From a virus, in the IMG/VR virus record IMGVR_UViG_3300047202_000303, positions 1 through 31,252 of that record: 31,252 bases of DNA. One strand, written 5' to 3'. A program made the translations under genes and the position numbers. Below the pieces are notes generated by a model, which saw only the letters and a program-made list of their open reading frames with translations, did not search any database and was not told the origin of the DNA. Shown here in pieces: positions 12,454-20,705 of this stretch. Position 1 is the stretch's first letter, and the number at the start of each line of letters is the position of its first letter.

Positions 12454-13606
12454 ACTGATTAGTGCAGGGACCGGAGGAGGCAAAACTATTGCTGGCGTCT
12501 TCGAAATCCTCAGCTGGCTCATCGAAAACAACGGCAGTGTCGGATACATCTTTGAACCCAGCTACCCCATGGTCCGTCGAATACTCATTCCAACGCTTGA
12601 AACGCTCCTCGGATTTCCCATTGAAAAAAACGCGTTAGTCTCAACATTTAACAAAAGCGATAAGCTAATAGACCTTACAAACGGGTCCCGCCTCTGGTTC
12701 GGCAGCTTGGAACATCCTGAGATGGCTGAAGGTCCAAACATTGACGTTGTGCACCTCGATGAAGGCAGACTCGTTAGAGAGTTCGACTTAGCCTGGAAAA
12801 CAATCCTCCGGAGAATCAGAGGCAGTGTTCCAGGAAAATATCCAACAGGAGCTTTCATCACCACAACGCCAAACGCACCTGGCAGCGACCTCTATAAATT
12901 CTTTGAAGATCCGTTAGGCAAGGATCCTCAAGCCAGAGTCTATCGCTGGAGCATCTTTGACAACCCTCATCTCACAAAAGAATATGTTGACAGCATAGTT
13001 AGAAGCCACACGAAAGGGTTGGCCGACAGATTCATTTACGGACAGTTCGCTCAGGCAGGCGGCAAAACCTTCAGGTTCGACAGCACCGTTCATGTCCGCG
13101 AAATCACCAGGGACCTACTGACTGAGATCCGTTATGGTGTTGACTTCGGCTGGACAAACCCAGCATGCATCCTTGCAGTAGGCCTCGATCATGACGGTCG
13201 CATGTGGGTTCTCGACGAAGCCTACGGTAGTCAGCTTCCAACTGAAAAACTCATAGAGGCCCTGCAAGACTTCTACAGTCGATATGGCCATGGAAAAATA
13301 ATCTGCGACCCCTCGGATCCGGAAACTATTGAGATGATTCGAAGAGCAAACCTCAAGGTTGAAGGCAACAAATACAAGAGGGAAGACGGGATCCGGGAGT
13401 TGGGCGGTCGCTTTGCAGTTCAAGGCGACGGCAAACCACGTATATTCATCTCGGCAAAATGTGTGAACCTTATCAGCGAATTAGCTGAGTACGACGAGAA
13501 CGTTAAGGAAAATGATCATGCTGTTGATGCACTTCGATATGCAATGAAGTTGAAGGTAAGTCATCCTCAAGGCCTCGTAAGTTTCGGAGTTGTCGGAGAC
13601 AAATGA
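12419..13606 (+). CDS. terL: Terminase large subunit (packaging ATPase/nuclease)
   Basis: A 395-residue protein from TTG 12419; the true start is probably upstream, see 12371-12418. It powers DNA translocation into the prohead and cuts concatemers. ATPase domain: Walker A G17-T-G-G-G-K22-T23, Walker B VVHLD114-E115, and a T-T-T-P-N coupling segment near residue 143. RNase H-like nuclease domain: G-V-D242-F-G-W-T-N-P, D297 in I-C-D-P-S-D, and D366-H-A-V-D370-A-L-R-Y. All expected catalytic acids are present. The first 48 bp overlap, in another frame, with the end of terS, and the stop overlaps the portal ATG. Confidence 0.93.
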   Translation: MFHKDRYKVKYRLISAGTGGGKTIAGVFEILSWLIENNGSVGYIFEPSYPMVRRILIPTLETLLGFPIEKNALVSTFNKSDKLIDLTNGSRLWFGSLEHPEMAEGPNIDVVHLDEGRLVREFDLAWKTILRRIRGSVPGKYPTGAFITTTPNAPGSDLYKFFEDPLGKDPQARVYRWSIFDNPHLTKEYVDSIVRSHTKGLADRFIYGQFAQAGGKTFRFDSTVHVREITRDLLTEIRYGVDFGWTNPACILAVGLDHDGRMWVLDEAYGSQLPTEKLIEALQDFYSRYGHGKIICDPSDPETIEMIRRANLKVEGNKYKREDGIRELGGRFAVQGDGKPRIFISAKCVNLISELAEYDENVKENDHAVDALRYAMKLKVSHPQGLVSFGVVGDK

Positions 13607-15009
13607 GTAAAAAAGAAGAATCCTGGCCATGGCCATTCAATAAGTTTCATCCAAAACCTAAATCTCCCCCTCCGATTAAGCTACAAGGTCTCGTCACAGT
13701 GCAAGGTCCAACTCCAGGACCCTACCTTATTTCAAGTTCAGATCAAACTCAGTCAAGTGAGGCTCATATTCGAGGCAGACTTGAAACAGCCAAACTCATT
13801 GAAGCCTCAGTAAACCCGGCTACAGCCGTAAAAGTCGGCGTGAGCACTGTTAGCGGCGTCAAATACCCAGATGACTTCAATGATTTCCAGGACTACCTCG
13901 ACTCCTATAACTACGTGCCCTACGTGGCCAGGGCCGTTGACATTAAGCACTTCATGGTCTGGCAAATGGGCTACGACCTCGAGTGTGAAGATGAGACCAG
14001 TAAGAAGGCGATCGACCAATTACTCACGGATATTGAGGCTGACATGCGCATTCGGGATGGCACGTTTGAAGGCTTGATTTTTGGCACTATGTATTGGCGG
14101 ATCACCAGGGACAAAGCCATTTCGCTCGAGCCCTTGGACCCAATGAGCGTCAGCGTCAAACCCGACAAGAATGAAGTGATCGAATACTATTTTCAACCTG
14201 AGTCCGGCAGCAAGGAGACAATCAAGTCAGAAGACATGATCCCGCTGAAGTTCAGAGGGCGCCCTCGAGACAAGTTCGGCGTCAGCTGTCTCCGCCGGGT
14301 ATTACCAACAATCAAAGCCTTGCTCTTCATGGAGGAAAAACTGCCTTGGATAGCACGACGCCGCGCGGATCCAATGCTTCACATTCAAATAGGCGGCAAA
14401 GATAACCCCGTTGACAAAGACACATATGACAGAATCAAGAACGGCGTAATCAATCGGAAACCTGGAGAAGACATTTTCAACGATGGAACAATCGAGCAGA
14501 TTCAAGAGGTCTATCAAAGCGCAAGCGTCGGCGGCCGCCAGACGATTGAGCCTATTCTTGCTCACTTCACGCGTAATTTGGTTGCAGGCCTCGGCGTCCC
14601 AGAGCCGGCCCTCGGATTCGGAGGTACAACTACAATGGCTACAGCTGACTATCAAGAGCGGATTCTCGAGGCGGAGATCCGCGATTACCAGCGCATCATT
14701 AAACGGATGCATGAGAAACTCATTTTTCCCCTCGTAAAAACCGCGAAGCCTGTCAAACTTGTCTGGAGACCCCTGACTGAAGAGGATAAGGAGACTCTTA
14801 GCAAAGTGTTGCAGGGCGAGATCGAACACGGTATTGTAAGTCCGGCTTGGGCTCGTAAGAGACTTGGATATCCGGAAGATGCGGGGAAGGGCACGGTTAT
14901 GAGTGCTACGCTTGTTCCCAGCATGACAATGGAAAAGTCTCGTGAAAACACAAGTGAAATGGCTGAGTTGCGTAAAAAAGCCTTAAAGAAAATTGTTGGC
15001 GTCGATTAA
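13603..15009 (+). CDS. Portal protein
   Basis: A 468-residue protein starting at the ATGA overlap with terL. It forms the dodecameric ring through which DNA enters. Supporting features are its position and size, the N-terminal Pro-rich segment, the wing/crown-like core with N-Y-V-P-Y-V-A-R-A-V-D near residue 102, the D-P-M-S-V-S-V-K-P-D strand, and the helical stem with L-G-V-P-E-P-A-L-G-F near 330, followed by a long charged helix (MATADYQERILEAEIRDYQ). The pattern fits SPP1 gp6/HK97-type portals. The stop lies one base before the next ATG. Confidence 0.87.
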   Translation: MSKKEESWPWPFNKFHPKPKSPPPIKLQGLVTVQGPTPGPYLISSSDQTQSSEAHIRGRLETAKLIEASVNPATAVKVGVSTVSGVKYPDDFNDFQDYLDSYNYVPYVARAVDIKHFMVWQMGYDLECEDETSKKAIDQLLTDIEADMRIRDGTFEGLIFGTMYWRITRDKAISLEPLDPMSVSVKPDKNEVIEYYFQPESGSKETIKSEDMIPLKFRGRPRDKFGVSCLRRVLPTIKALLFMEEKLPWIARRRADPMLHIQIGGKDNPVDKDTYDRIKNGVINRKPGEDIFNDGTIEQIQEVYQSASVGGRQTIEPILAHFTRNLVAGLGVPEPALGFGGTTTMATADYQERILEAEIRDYQRIIKRMHEKLIFPLVKTAKPVKLVWRPLTEEDKETLSKVLQGEIEHGIVSPAWARKRLGYPEDAGKGTVMSATLVPSMTMEKSRENTSEMAELRKKALKKIVGVD

Positions 15010-15010
15010 C

Positions 15011-15301
15011 ATGCGATTGTTTCAGGACAAGGAATGTTCAGTACCCTTGGAGACTGTCGATTTTGGTGAGGTTGAAGTCGGTACTTCAACAACCCTGAAA
15101 CTTTGGCTTCATAACGACAGTTACGGGGTCCTCCGCAAAATCAAAGTGGAATGCAGTGATCCAACTGTGAAAACTGTGTGTCCAGACGCTTTGAAGCCGA
15201 AAGAAATAGGCGAGGTCGCGTTGACTTGGACGCCTGAACTTGATAGGCGAAAAGGTCTGCATTGCAACGTGACAGCAGAAGGCGTTGAGACTTATGAGTG
15301 A
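15011..15301 (+). CDS. Ig-like (ASH/MSP-type) structural protein
   Basis: A 96-residue protein from ATG 15011; TTG 14993 is a longer in-frame alternative. The pattern V-D-F-G-E-V-E-V-G-T-S-T-T-L-K-L-W-L-H-N and the later L-K-P-K-E-I-G-E-V-A-L-T-W-T-P is typical of immunoglobulin-like ASH/MSP domains that decorate phage capsids or tails. It contains three Cys (14, 51, 57). A role in capsid decoration or as a fibre base is likely from fold and position, but not certain. Confidence 0.65.
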   Translation: MRLFQDKECSVPLETVDFGEVEVGTSTTLKLWLHNDSYGVLRKIKVECSDPTVKTVCPDALKPKEIGEVALTWTPELDRRKGLHCNVTAEGVETYE

Positions 15302-15310
15302 TGGCGTTAC

Positions 15311-16192
15311 ATGGCAGGCATAAAACACAGCAAAGTTGCGACATTACCACAAAACCCACTAAAGGAAGTAAGCCGGGACGAATGGAACGCCGAACACCCG
15401 ATAGACGATGCAAGCATTCCCATGGCCAAACTATCGGACCACAACAAGACGATCCACGACGCTTTAGGTATTGATGCTACAACATTGGAAGGTTCAACGA
15501 AAACACAAGTTCAAACTCATACACCTGCAACTCATGGGAATGAAGTTCACACTTCAACTTTCATCACGCAAGGAGCCATAGACACTCACGCAGGTCTTCC
15601 CGACGTTCATCACCCTCGGTCGCATGACCATAGCAACGTTTTGGATGGGAGTCCCATTGCTCTCTCCGGGATTCCGTCGACGCTTACTGGAAAAGACGCT
15701 GACACCTTGGACACATATCATGCAGTGTCTCTTGAGAAGGTAGCAAACAAGGATGCGGCAAGCGGCTATGCAGGACTCAGCGCGGCGTCGAAGCTTGCAA
15801 CTGCAGAAATGCCTACTGCAAACATCGTTACTACTCTTACATTTCATGTGGTAGCCGCCCTTACGACAGGGCAAAAAACAATGCGTCTTTTGGCACCGTG
15901 CGCTTTGACATTAACTAAAGTTCGCTTGGTCATTGACACAGCCCCGACCGGCGCAAACGTAATTATTGACGTGCACACTGGCACGGGTGCAGGAACCACG
16001 ATTTTCACGACTCAAGGCAACCGCCCAACTATTGTTGCAGGAGCAAAAACAGGCGTTAGCGCAGCGCCTGACGTGACAGTCGTGGCCGAGGCGGATGAGT
16101 TCAGCGTGTACGTCGACCAAATTGGAAGCACCATTGCTGGCAGTGACCTCACCATTGAAGTTGTCGGCACTCAGGCTGTAGTCTTCTCATAA
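15311..16192 (+). CDS. Fibre-like virion protein with His-rich stalk
   Basis: A 293-residue protein. The N-terminus is a short adaptor (NPLKEVSRDEWNAEHPI). Residues about 65-110 are His/Thr/Asp-rich (THTPATHGNEVHTSTF and HHPRSHDHSN), a composition common in trimeric phage tail-fibre shafts that bind metal. The C-terminal domain (about 175-293) is beta-rich (VVAALTTGQKTMRLLAP, VRLVIDTAPTGANVIIDVHTG), like jelly-roll fibre tips. It probably attaches to the capsid or neck, since it sits between the portal and the MuF-like gene. The RBS is weak. Confidence 0.65.
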   Translation: MAGIKHSKVATLPQNPLKEVSRDEWNAEHPIDDASIPMAKLSDHNKTIHDALGIDATTLEGSTKTQVQTHTPATHGNEVHTSTFITQGAIDTHAGLPDVHHPRSHDHSNVLDGSPIALSGIPSTLTGKDADTLDTYHAVSLEKVANKDAASGYAGLSAASKLATAEMPTANIVTTLTFHVVAALTTGQKTMRLLAPCALTLTKVRLVIDTAPTGANVIIDVHTGTGAGTTIFTTQGNRPTIVAGAKTGVSAAPDVTVVAEADEFSVYVDQIGSTIAGSDLTIEVVGTQAVVFS

Positions 16193-16205
16193 GAGGGGGT
16201 AATTC

Positions 16206-16826
16206 ATGGGTTGTCCTTCCTGTCTTGAAAAAGGTTACAGGAAATATCGCGCTCACGGGCTAGACCATGAAACGGCTTTGCGCATGGCTAAGAAACTGAT
16301 GAAGCGCGTGGAGAAGCGACAGCGAAAAGAGAAAATTCGTTTTTGGTACAAACATGTTAATTCTTTTCTGTGGCGTTGGACACTTCTATGCAACTGGAAA
16401 GCCACATTGCTTTGGACGGTGAAACTGAAACGCTTAATCTGGATAGGCGGCGGCTTCAATCCTGACTATACTTTGGCTTGCGCAGGAACGTGTAATACTA
16501 CTACTCTTTGCCCAGGTTACACTAAAGCTTGTGATCCTGAGGCGCCCAATTGTGATCAGTATGGGCCATCGCCAAATTGTGCAATGGCTACGTGCGCATG
16601 TCAAACGCCCCTACCGCACAGCACTCAAATATCAAGTGGTTGCACTTGCACGCATACCGAAGCGTCATGTATTCTGTGTAGTCCAGCCACGAGTAAATGC
16701 ACTCAGCATTATGTGAGTTGTCCTTGTGCAGGAACATGCGGATACAACTGTGACGCTGGTTACTCTTGGAATGACAGTCAATGTGTACTTCCGTCGGTCG
16801 GCGGCATGCTTGCCCAGGTGATCTGA
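16206..16826 (+). CDS. Cysteine-rich virion-associated protein
   Basis: A 206-residue protein with a strong RBS (GAGGGGGT) before ATG 16206. The N-terminal 90 residues are basic and helical, with C3-x-x-C6 and a Trp-rich amphipathic segment (FLWRWTLLCNWKATLLW). From residue 92 to 193 there are 18 cysteines in about 100 residues, in repeats such as C-A-G-T-C and C-x-C, ending C-G-Y-N-C-D-A-G-Y-S-W-N-D-S-Q-C. This looks like a disulfide-stabilised or metal-loaded extracellular module. Related Cys-rich proteins occur, as I recall, in archaeal metagenomic viruses. Its position between the fibre and MuF genes suggests virion exposure. Confidence 0.65.
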   Translation: MGCPSCLEKGYRKYRAHGLDHETALRMAKKLMKRVEKRQRKEKIRFWYKHVNSFLWRWTLLCNWKATLLWTVKLKRLIWIGGGFNPDYTLACAGTCNTTTLCPGYTKACDPEAPNCDQYGPSPNCAMATCACQTPLPHSTQISSGCTCTHTEASCILCSPATSKCTQHYVSCPCAGTCGYNCDAGYSWNDSQCVLPSVGGMLAQVI

Positions 16827-16830
16827 AAAG

Positions 16831-17490
16831 TTGTCGTTTGACGGAGAAATCTTCGATGAAGAAATATTCGATGTATCTCTTGAGCCGGAACCTAAACGGT
16901 TTGGCTACAGCATACCTTTCAAACTCTACAAACGAATCTTCGCAACAGGCAGAATCTCCCGACTGGAAAACCTTGTTCTTCAAGGTCAAGGTCTACTCAT
17001 AAAATTAACTGAACAATCAGTTCATGGAACAGGCCAGACGAATCGCATAACTCAAACAAACATTAACATCAACCTCTCACGTCTCAGGCGAAGAGAAAAA
17101 TGTCTTGCCCTCGGTACGACTGCAGCTTTCAGTAAAGTTGTTTGGCACACTGAAGCCAAAACTATTAAACATCAACGTTCCGTCTGGGCTATTCAGGCTA
17201 GAACTCTGAAATATCAACATCTCACTGGAAAAACTGTCGGTAAGAAAGGTTTTGGATTGATCCTTGAAGCTTTAGGACTCCTTGAACTCACCTACAGTTT
17301 CATGTATGTGGCCGTCGTTGACGATCGGACTTGCGAATGGTGTTTGCTATTTGACAAGCAGATTATGTCTGGTGATGATGCCGAAAGAAAATTTCCATAC
17401 CTGACTAAAGAACCAGGCGATTCAATATGGCATCCCCAAACTCATCCTCACTGCCGCTGTTTACTAATCCTGTTGGAAATAGGATTTTAA
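16831..17490 (+). CDS. MuF-like minor head protein
   Basis: A 219-residue protein from TTG 16831. The C-terminal domain carries the Mu F/SPP1 gp7 signature: D-D-R-T-C168-E-W-C171 and H205-P-H207-C208-R-C210-L, which in the family coordinates zinc. The N-terminal half is basic and helical. These proteins attach to the portal inside the prohead and help head morphogenesis or DNA ejection. The next gene is the prohead protease, the usual order. Confidence 0.85.
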   Translation: MSFDGEIFDEEIFDVSLEPEPKRFGYSIPFKLYKRIFATGRISRLENLVLQGQGLLIKLTEQSVHGTGQTNRITQTNININLSRLRRREKCLALGTTAAFSKVVWHTEAKTIKHQRSVWAIQARTLKYQHLTGKTVGKKGFGLILEALGLLELTYSFMYVAVVDDRTCEWCLLFDKQIMSGDDAERKFPYLTKEPGDSIWHPQTHPHCRCLLILLEIGF

Positions 17491-17508
17491 AGTAACTGGC
17501 GAAGTAAA

Positions 17509-18783
17509 ATGCCGAGACATAGTGACTTCCAAAAAATCTATGACGCCTTCATGTGGCGTTACTGCAAAGACAAAAAGGAATGTGAAGAGGGAAAACGAGT
17601 TTACTACGCCTGGCTCAACAAACTAGGATTAGACGACACAAAACCATATCAAAAGCCGCAAGAGAAATTCAGTTGGATCAAACCCTACATCAACTTCCTC
17701 AAAGAAGACGAAAAAGCCAAATACTTCAAAGTCGAAGCCCTCTTCCCCCTCTCCAGCATGAATGATAACGTCTACACAAAAGACGAGTTACTCCAAGCAG
17801 CCAGAAGTCTCGTCGGCAAAACCGTAGACCTCAATCATACAGACGAGAAGCTTCCTGAAGTTACCATCTACGACGCCCAATACGAAGATAATTGCGTCGA
17901 ATGTCTCCTCCGAGTAGCCAAGGAAAGCAAAGCCCTTCAAATGATTGAGAACGACGAGATCCTCCAAGTCAGTATCGAGGCGGATTGTCTCCGAGGTACT
18001 GAACAAACGCCAGAAGGCAACGTATGTCACGGCCTTGTTTTCACAGGGCTCGCTTTGCTCACGAAAGACGTGTTGCCGGGTGTGCCCTTGACCCGTATTA
18101 TGCCAGTTGAAAAACTGGTTGAATCCTTCACAGTCACGAGCGTGACAAACTTGAATGAACCAAACAGTCAAAATCAAGCGCCTGGACAAAATCCAGCGCC
18201 GCCTCCGCCAGCAACACCGCCCACAGTCAGCCCCGAAGGTTTTGGAGATGCAAGTTTTCCTGATGACTGCTTTGCATACGTGCCAGACAGTGCCAAGGGC
18301 GTAGATGGTAATAAAAGCGATCGGAAACTTCCTTACAAAAATAAGGATGGAACCGTCGATTTAGACCATGCTAGAAACGCTCTTGCCCGACTTGACCAGA
18401 CTCAGGGTATTCCAGACGCTGAAAAAGAGAAGATTCGAACAATGCTTCAGAACATTCTGAAGAAAGCAAATCCAGACTACACACCACCCGAATCAACGCA
18501 ACAGCAGAAAGAAGATTTGGCGTACGATGCACTACGCGCTGAAATTGAAGATAACCGCAACAAGACAGCACAGGAGATTCAGGCAATCAAGGACCAGATC
18601 AGTCAGTTGAAACAAGCAACTCCTGAAAAGAAAACAGAAGCGGAACCATGCAAGTGTGTTTTGACGAAGGAAGGCTTCTGGGCTCGTTTTCACCAGCTCC
18701 GCAGCAAAGGCCTAGACAAGAGCGATGCTTTCAGGATTGTAAGTCAGGAAGTCATTGAAGTAGTGGCTAAGAAGTCTCAGTAA
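17509..18783 (+). CDS. Prohead protease with C-terminal scaffold-like region
   Basis: A 424-residue protein. The N-terminal protease-like domain (about 55-210) contains K-T-V-D-L-N-H110 and L-Q-V-S155-I-E-A, the His and Ser expected of herpesvirus/HK97-type prohead serine proteases. A Pro-rich linker (about 222-242) follows. The next domain (about 245-325, FPDDCFAYVPDSAKG, KLPYKNKDGTVDLDHARNAL, QTQGIP) is found in XkdF-like phage proteases. The C-terminus (330-424) is a charged coiled coil, probably the scaffold, ending in a small domain with CKCV. Protease and scaffold fusion matches the lack of a separate scaffold gene. Confidence 0.8.
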   Translation: MPRHSDFQKIYDAFMWRYCKDKKECEEGKRVYYAWLNKLGLDDTKPYQKPQEKFSWIKPYINFLKEDEKAKYFKVEALFPLSSMNDNVYTKDELLQAARSLVGKTVDLNHTDEKLPEVTIYDAQYEDNCVECLLRVAKESKALQMIENDEILQVSIEADCLRGTEQTPEGNVCHGLVFTGLALLTKDVLPGVPLTRIMPVEKLVESFTVTSVTNLNEPNSQNQAPGQNPAPPPPATPPTVSPEGFGDASFPDDCFAYVPDSAKGVDGNKSDRKLPYKNKDGTVDLDHARNALARLDQTQGIPDAEKEKIRTMLQNILKKANPDYTPPESTQQQKEDLAYDALRAEIEDNRNKTAQEIQAIKDQISQLKQATPEKKTEAEPCKCVLTKEGFWARFHQLRSKGLDKSDAFRIVSQEVIEVVAKKSQ

Positions 18784-18861
18784 CAATTCAGTTTTCAGTT
18801 TTTGGTTGGCGGCGAGTTGACCCTCCGACTCTCTTGGGTGAGCCCTTGAGCGAAATGTGGG

Positions 18862-18869
18862 TTATAAAC
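18862..18869 (+). promoter_or_regulatory. Possible TATA box before the capsid gene
   Basis: TTATAAAC lies 20 nt before ATG 18890, so a start site 24-28 bp downstream would give a nearly leaderless capsid transcript. A GGAG at 18876-18879 also serves read-through mRNA. The BRE is poor (GTGGG). An extra promoter for the most abundant protein is reasonable, but evidence is thin. Confidence 0.3.
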
Positions 18870-18889
18870 GCAAAAGGAGAATGAAAAGA

Positions 18890-19945
18890 ATGGATGATAA
18901 ACAAATTCAAGAAGCAATCCTAGCTAGCACGAAAGGGATAGATGACCGCATCACCAAGGCTCTTGAACAGTTGGCAGGCAAAGAAGACCTGACACCGTAC
19001 TTCCAGATGACTGCACGAGAAATCTATGCCGCACAGAGAAAGCGTTCTCTTGTAGAGAAACTCCGCACATTCAATGAAAGCGACGCTGCCAAAATGACTG
19101 TGAAAGAACTTTTGACATCCACATCAAACGTTGCCCTACCAACAACTGTCCAGGCACGAGCCCTTTTGGAACTCAACAATTGGGCGGACCTCCGCGAAGT
19201 ATGCATGATCGCCGATGTACCTAAAGGCGGAGGCAAAACCGTCGACACCCAAGTGATCACTCAACCAGCATACAGTTCATGGAGTGAAGGTTCAGCCCTA
19301 AGCGCTGCAGATCCAACTCTTGCTAAACGAACCATCACACTTGCGCCTTTCGGCAAGGTTACTCAGATCTCAGATCTGCTTGCGAACACATCAGCCATCA
19401 ATTTTGTAGAGCAACTCGGCCAGATACATGGCGCATGCGTCCGACAAGGCATATTCGACAAAGTAGCCTATGCCCTCTCTGCAGGAGCAGGCAACACAGT
19501 AAGCGCAGCCGCAACCTCAGTCTTGACATTCGCAGACGTGCGAAACGCAATCAAACTGAACGCTGCAGACGCGTTTATCGCAGACTTCATCGTCACTTCC
19601 CCCTCGAATATGTGGACGGCCTTCAGCACAACCGACGCTATGACCCAATACTACGGTTCACTAAACGATTTAATGGTCTCTGGTCTCGGCAAGAAAGTGC
19701 ATGCCCTCGGCCTTGACTGGTACGCAGACCCATACTGGGACACCACGTTCCCCGCTGCACAGAAGAAACTTGCTTACGTCGGCTTGAAAGGGCAAAGCGC
19801 AATTTGGGCGGCACTGCAGAACGAGCCCCTCGTGGAACTCTATCGTGTGCCAACTGAACTTTCGAGTTACGTCATTACACATCTTGACGGCGGCGCCCAA
19901 TACGGTAGCGCAAACAGCATCTGCACCATCACATACGCGAGCTAA
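18890..19945 (+). CDS. Major capsid protein, HK97 fold
   Basis: A 351-residue protein from ATG 18890, with GGAG 10 nt upstream; ATG 18881 is an in-frame alternative too close to the RBS. A short N-terminal helical delta-like region (about 1-60) is followed by the E-loop/P-domain segment (LREVCMIADVPKGGGKTVDT) and A-domain (TFADVRNAIKLNAADAFIADFIVTSP), ending in a beta-rich C-terminus (LVELYRVPTELSSYVI). The order after portal, MuF and protease fits HK97-type heads. The N-terminal region may be removed by the upstream protease. Confidence 0.87.
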   Translation: MDDKQIQEAILASTKGIDDRITKALEQLAGKEDLTPYFQMTAREIYAAQRKRSLVEKLRTFNESDAAKMTVKELLTSTSNVALPTTVQARALLELNNWADLREVCMIADVPKGGGKTVDTQVITQPAYSSWSEGSALSAADPTLAKRTITLAPFGKVTQISDLLANTSAINFVEQLGQIHGACVRQGIFDKVAYALSAGAGNTVSAAATSVLTFADVRNAIKLNAADAFIADFIVTSPSNMWTAFSTTDAMTQYYGSLNDLMVSGLGKKVHALGLDWYADPYWDTTFPAAQKKLAYVGLKGQSAIWAALQNEPLVELYRVPTELSSYVITHLDGGAQYGSANSICTITYAS

Positions 19946-20017
19946 GAAACCTGAATATTCTTTGACCTATCTTCCCCCTTTTCTAGGGAATTCATGTTTG
20001 CAAGGTTGTATTGAAAA
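19946..20017 (+). terminator. Intergenic gap with pyrimidine tract after the capsid gene
   Basis: The 72-nt gap contains CTTCCCCCTTTTCT (19971-19984), a pyrimidine-rich run like archaeal U-tract terminators. No strong hairpin is seen. It may reduce read-through after the capsid gene. Confidence 0.25.
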
Positions 20018-20488
20018 ATGGCTCAATCATCAACAGAGGGCGTTTGGCTTGACATGAAAGATGTTTTCAAGCCTTTGCTAAAGTTGAGTCCCGTTGAATT
20101 GCGAGCCCTCGCCTACGGCATAACACCATTCTACAAGTTGAATGATCACATCTTGTATGGGTTTGATGAGAAAGGTCAGACCTTCGCTGTTTACAGTGTT
20201 CCTGAACGGAAACCTGTGAAGCGCACGTTCATGATGCGTCTTCTCGGTGTTCCTGACTGCATTGACGTGTGCAGTCATAATCTCAAGCGGCGCCATCTGA
20301 CTTGTAGTGTGTGTCGCTGGCCTAAGATCATTAAGGGCGAGTTGCCGCCGGTCCTGCCTGTTACAGTATATGTGCTTTCCATGGGTAAGAACCGCCAATT
20401 CGAGGGGCTGCAGAGTTGGCTCGTCAAGAAACTGTCTGGTCTCCTTGAGTTTATTGCTTTATGGCGTGAAGGGAAAGGAAAGAAATGA
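20018..20488 (+). CDS. Hypothetical protein (156 residues)
   Basis: A soluble alpha/beta protein with KDVFKPLLKLSPVELRALAYG, Y-K-L-N-D-H-I-L-Y-G-F-D-E-K-G-Q-T-F-A-V-Y, and Cys/His in D-C-I-D-V-C-S-H and L-T-C-S-V-C, a possible zinc site. The C-terminus is amphipathic and basic (WLVKKLSGLLEFIALWREG). It opens the block between capsid and connector genes. No family is recognised. Confidence 0.55.
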   Translation: MAQSSTEGVWLDMKDVFKPLLKLSPVELRALAYGITPFYKLNDHILYGFDEKGQTFAVYSVPERKPVKRTFMMRLLGVPDCIDVCSHNLKRRHLTCSVCRWPKIIKGELPPVLPVTVYVLSMGKNRQFEGLQSWLVKKLSGLLEFIALWREGKGKK

Positions 20489-20682
20489 GTCACTTGCTCA
20501 AGGCATTGGTTATCCGTGACGACCAACACAAGTTTAAGGATGTTGGCGACGTCGTGGCAATCGCCCGATCCGAGGGGCGGAAACTGTTTCATACTGAGGA
20601 GAATATCAGGGTCATTCGCGTTTTTTTTGAGAGTGACATCGGTTGGATCGCTGTAATTGGTTGTTCAGGTGCATCAGTGTAG
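20485..20682 (+). CDS. Hypothetical protein (65 residues)
   Basis: It starts at the ATGA overlap with the previous gene. It is a small alpha/beta protein (KFKDVGDVVAIARSEG, IRVIRVFFESDIGWIAVIG). The family is unknown; it is probably co-expressed with the preceding gene and the following adhesin. Confidence 0.5.
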   Translation: MSHLLKALVIRDDQHKFKDVGDVVAIARSEGRKLFHTEENIRVIRVFFESDIGWIAVIGCSGASV

Positions 20683-20705
20683 ATGCAAAGAGAAACCTTT
20701 GAAAA

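Noticed and set aside
12031-12470. TerS-TerL programmed frameshift as the default explanation
   Set aside because: TerL lies in the +1 frame relative to TerS and no obvious +1 slippery or stop-associated site is seen; a non-canonical start with a good GAGG is simpler.
14302-14829. A long minus-strand open frame within the portal gene
   Set aside because: It is a shadow of a well-supported portal gene and has no recognisable motif.
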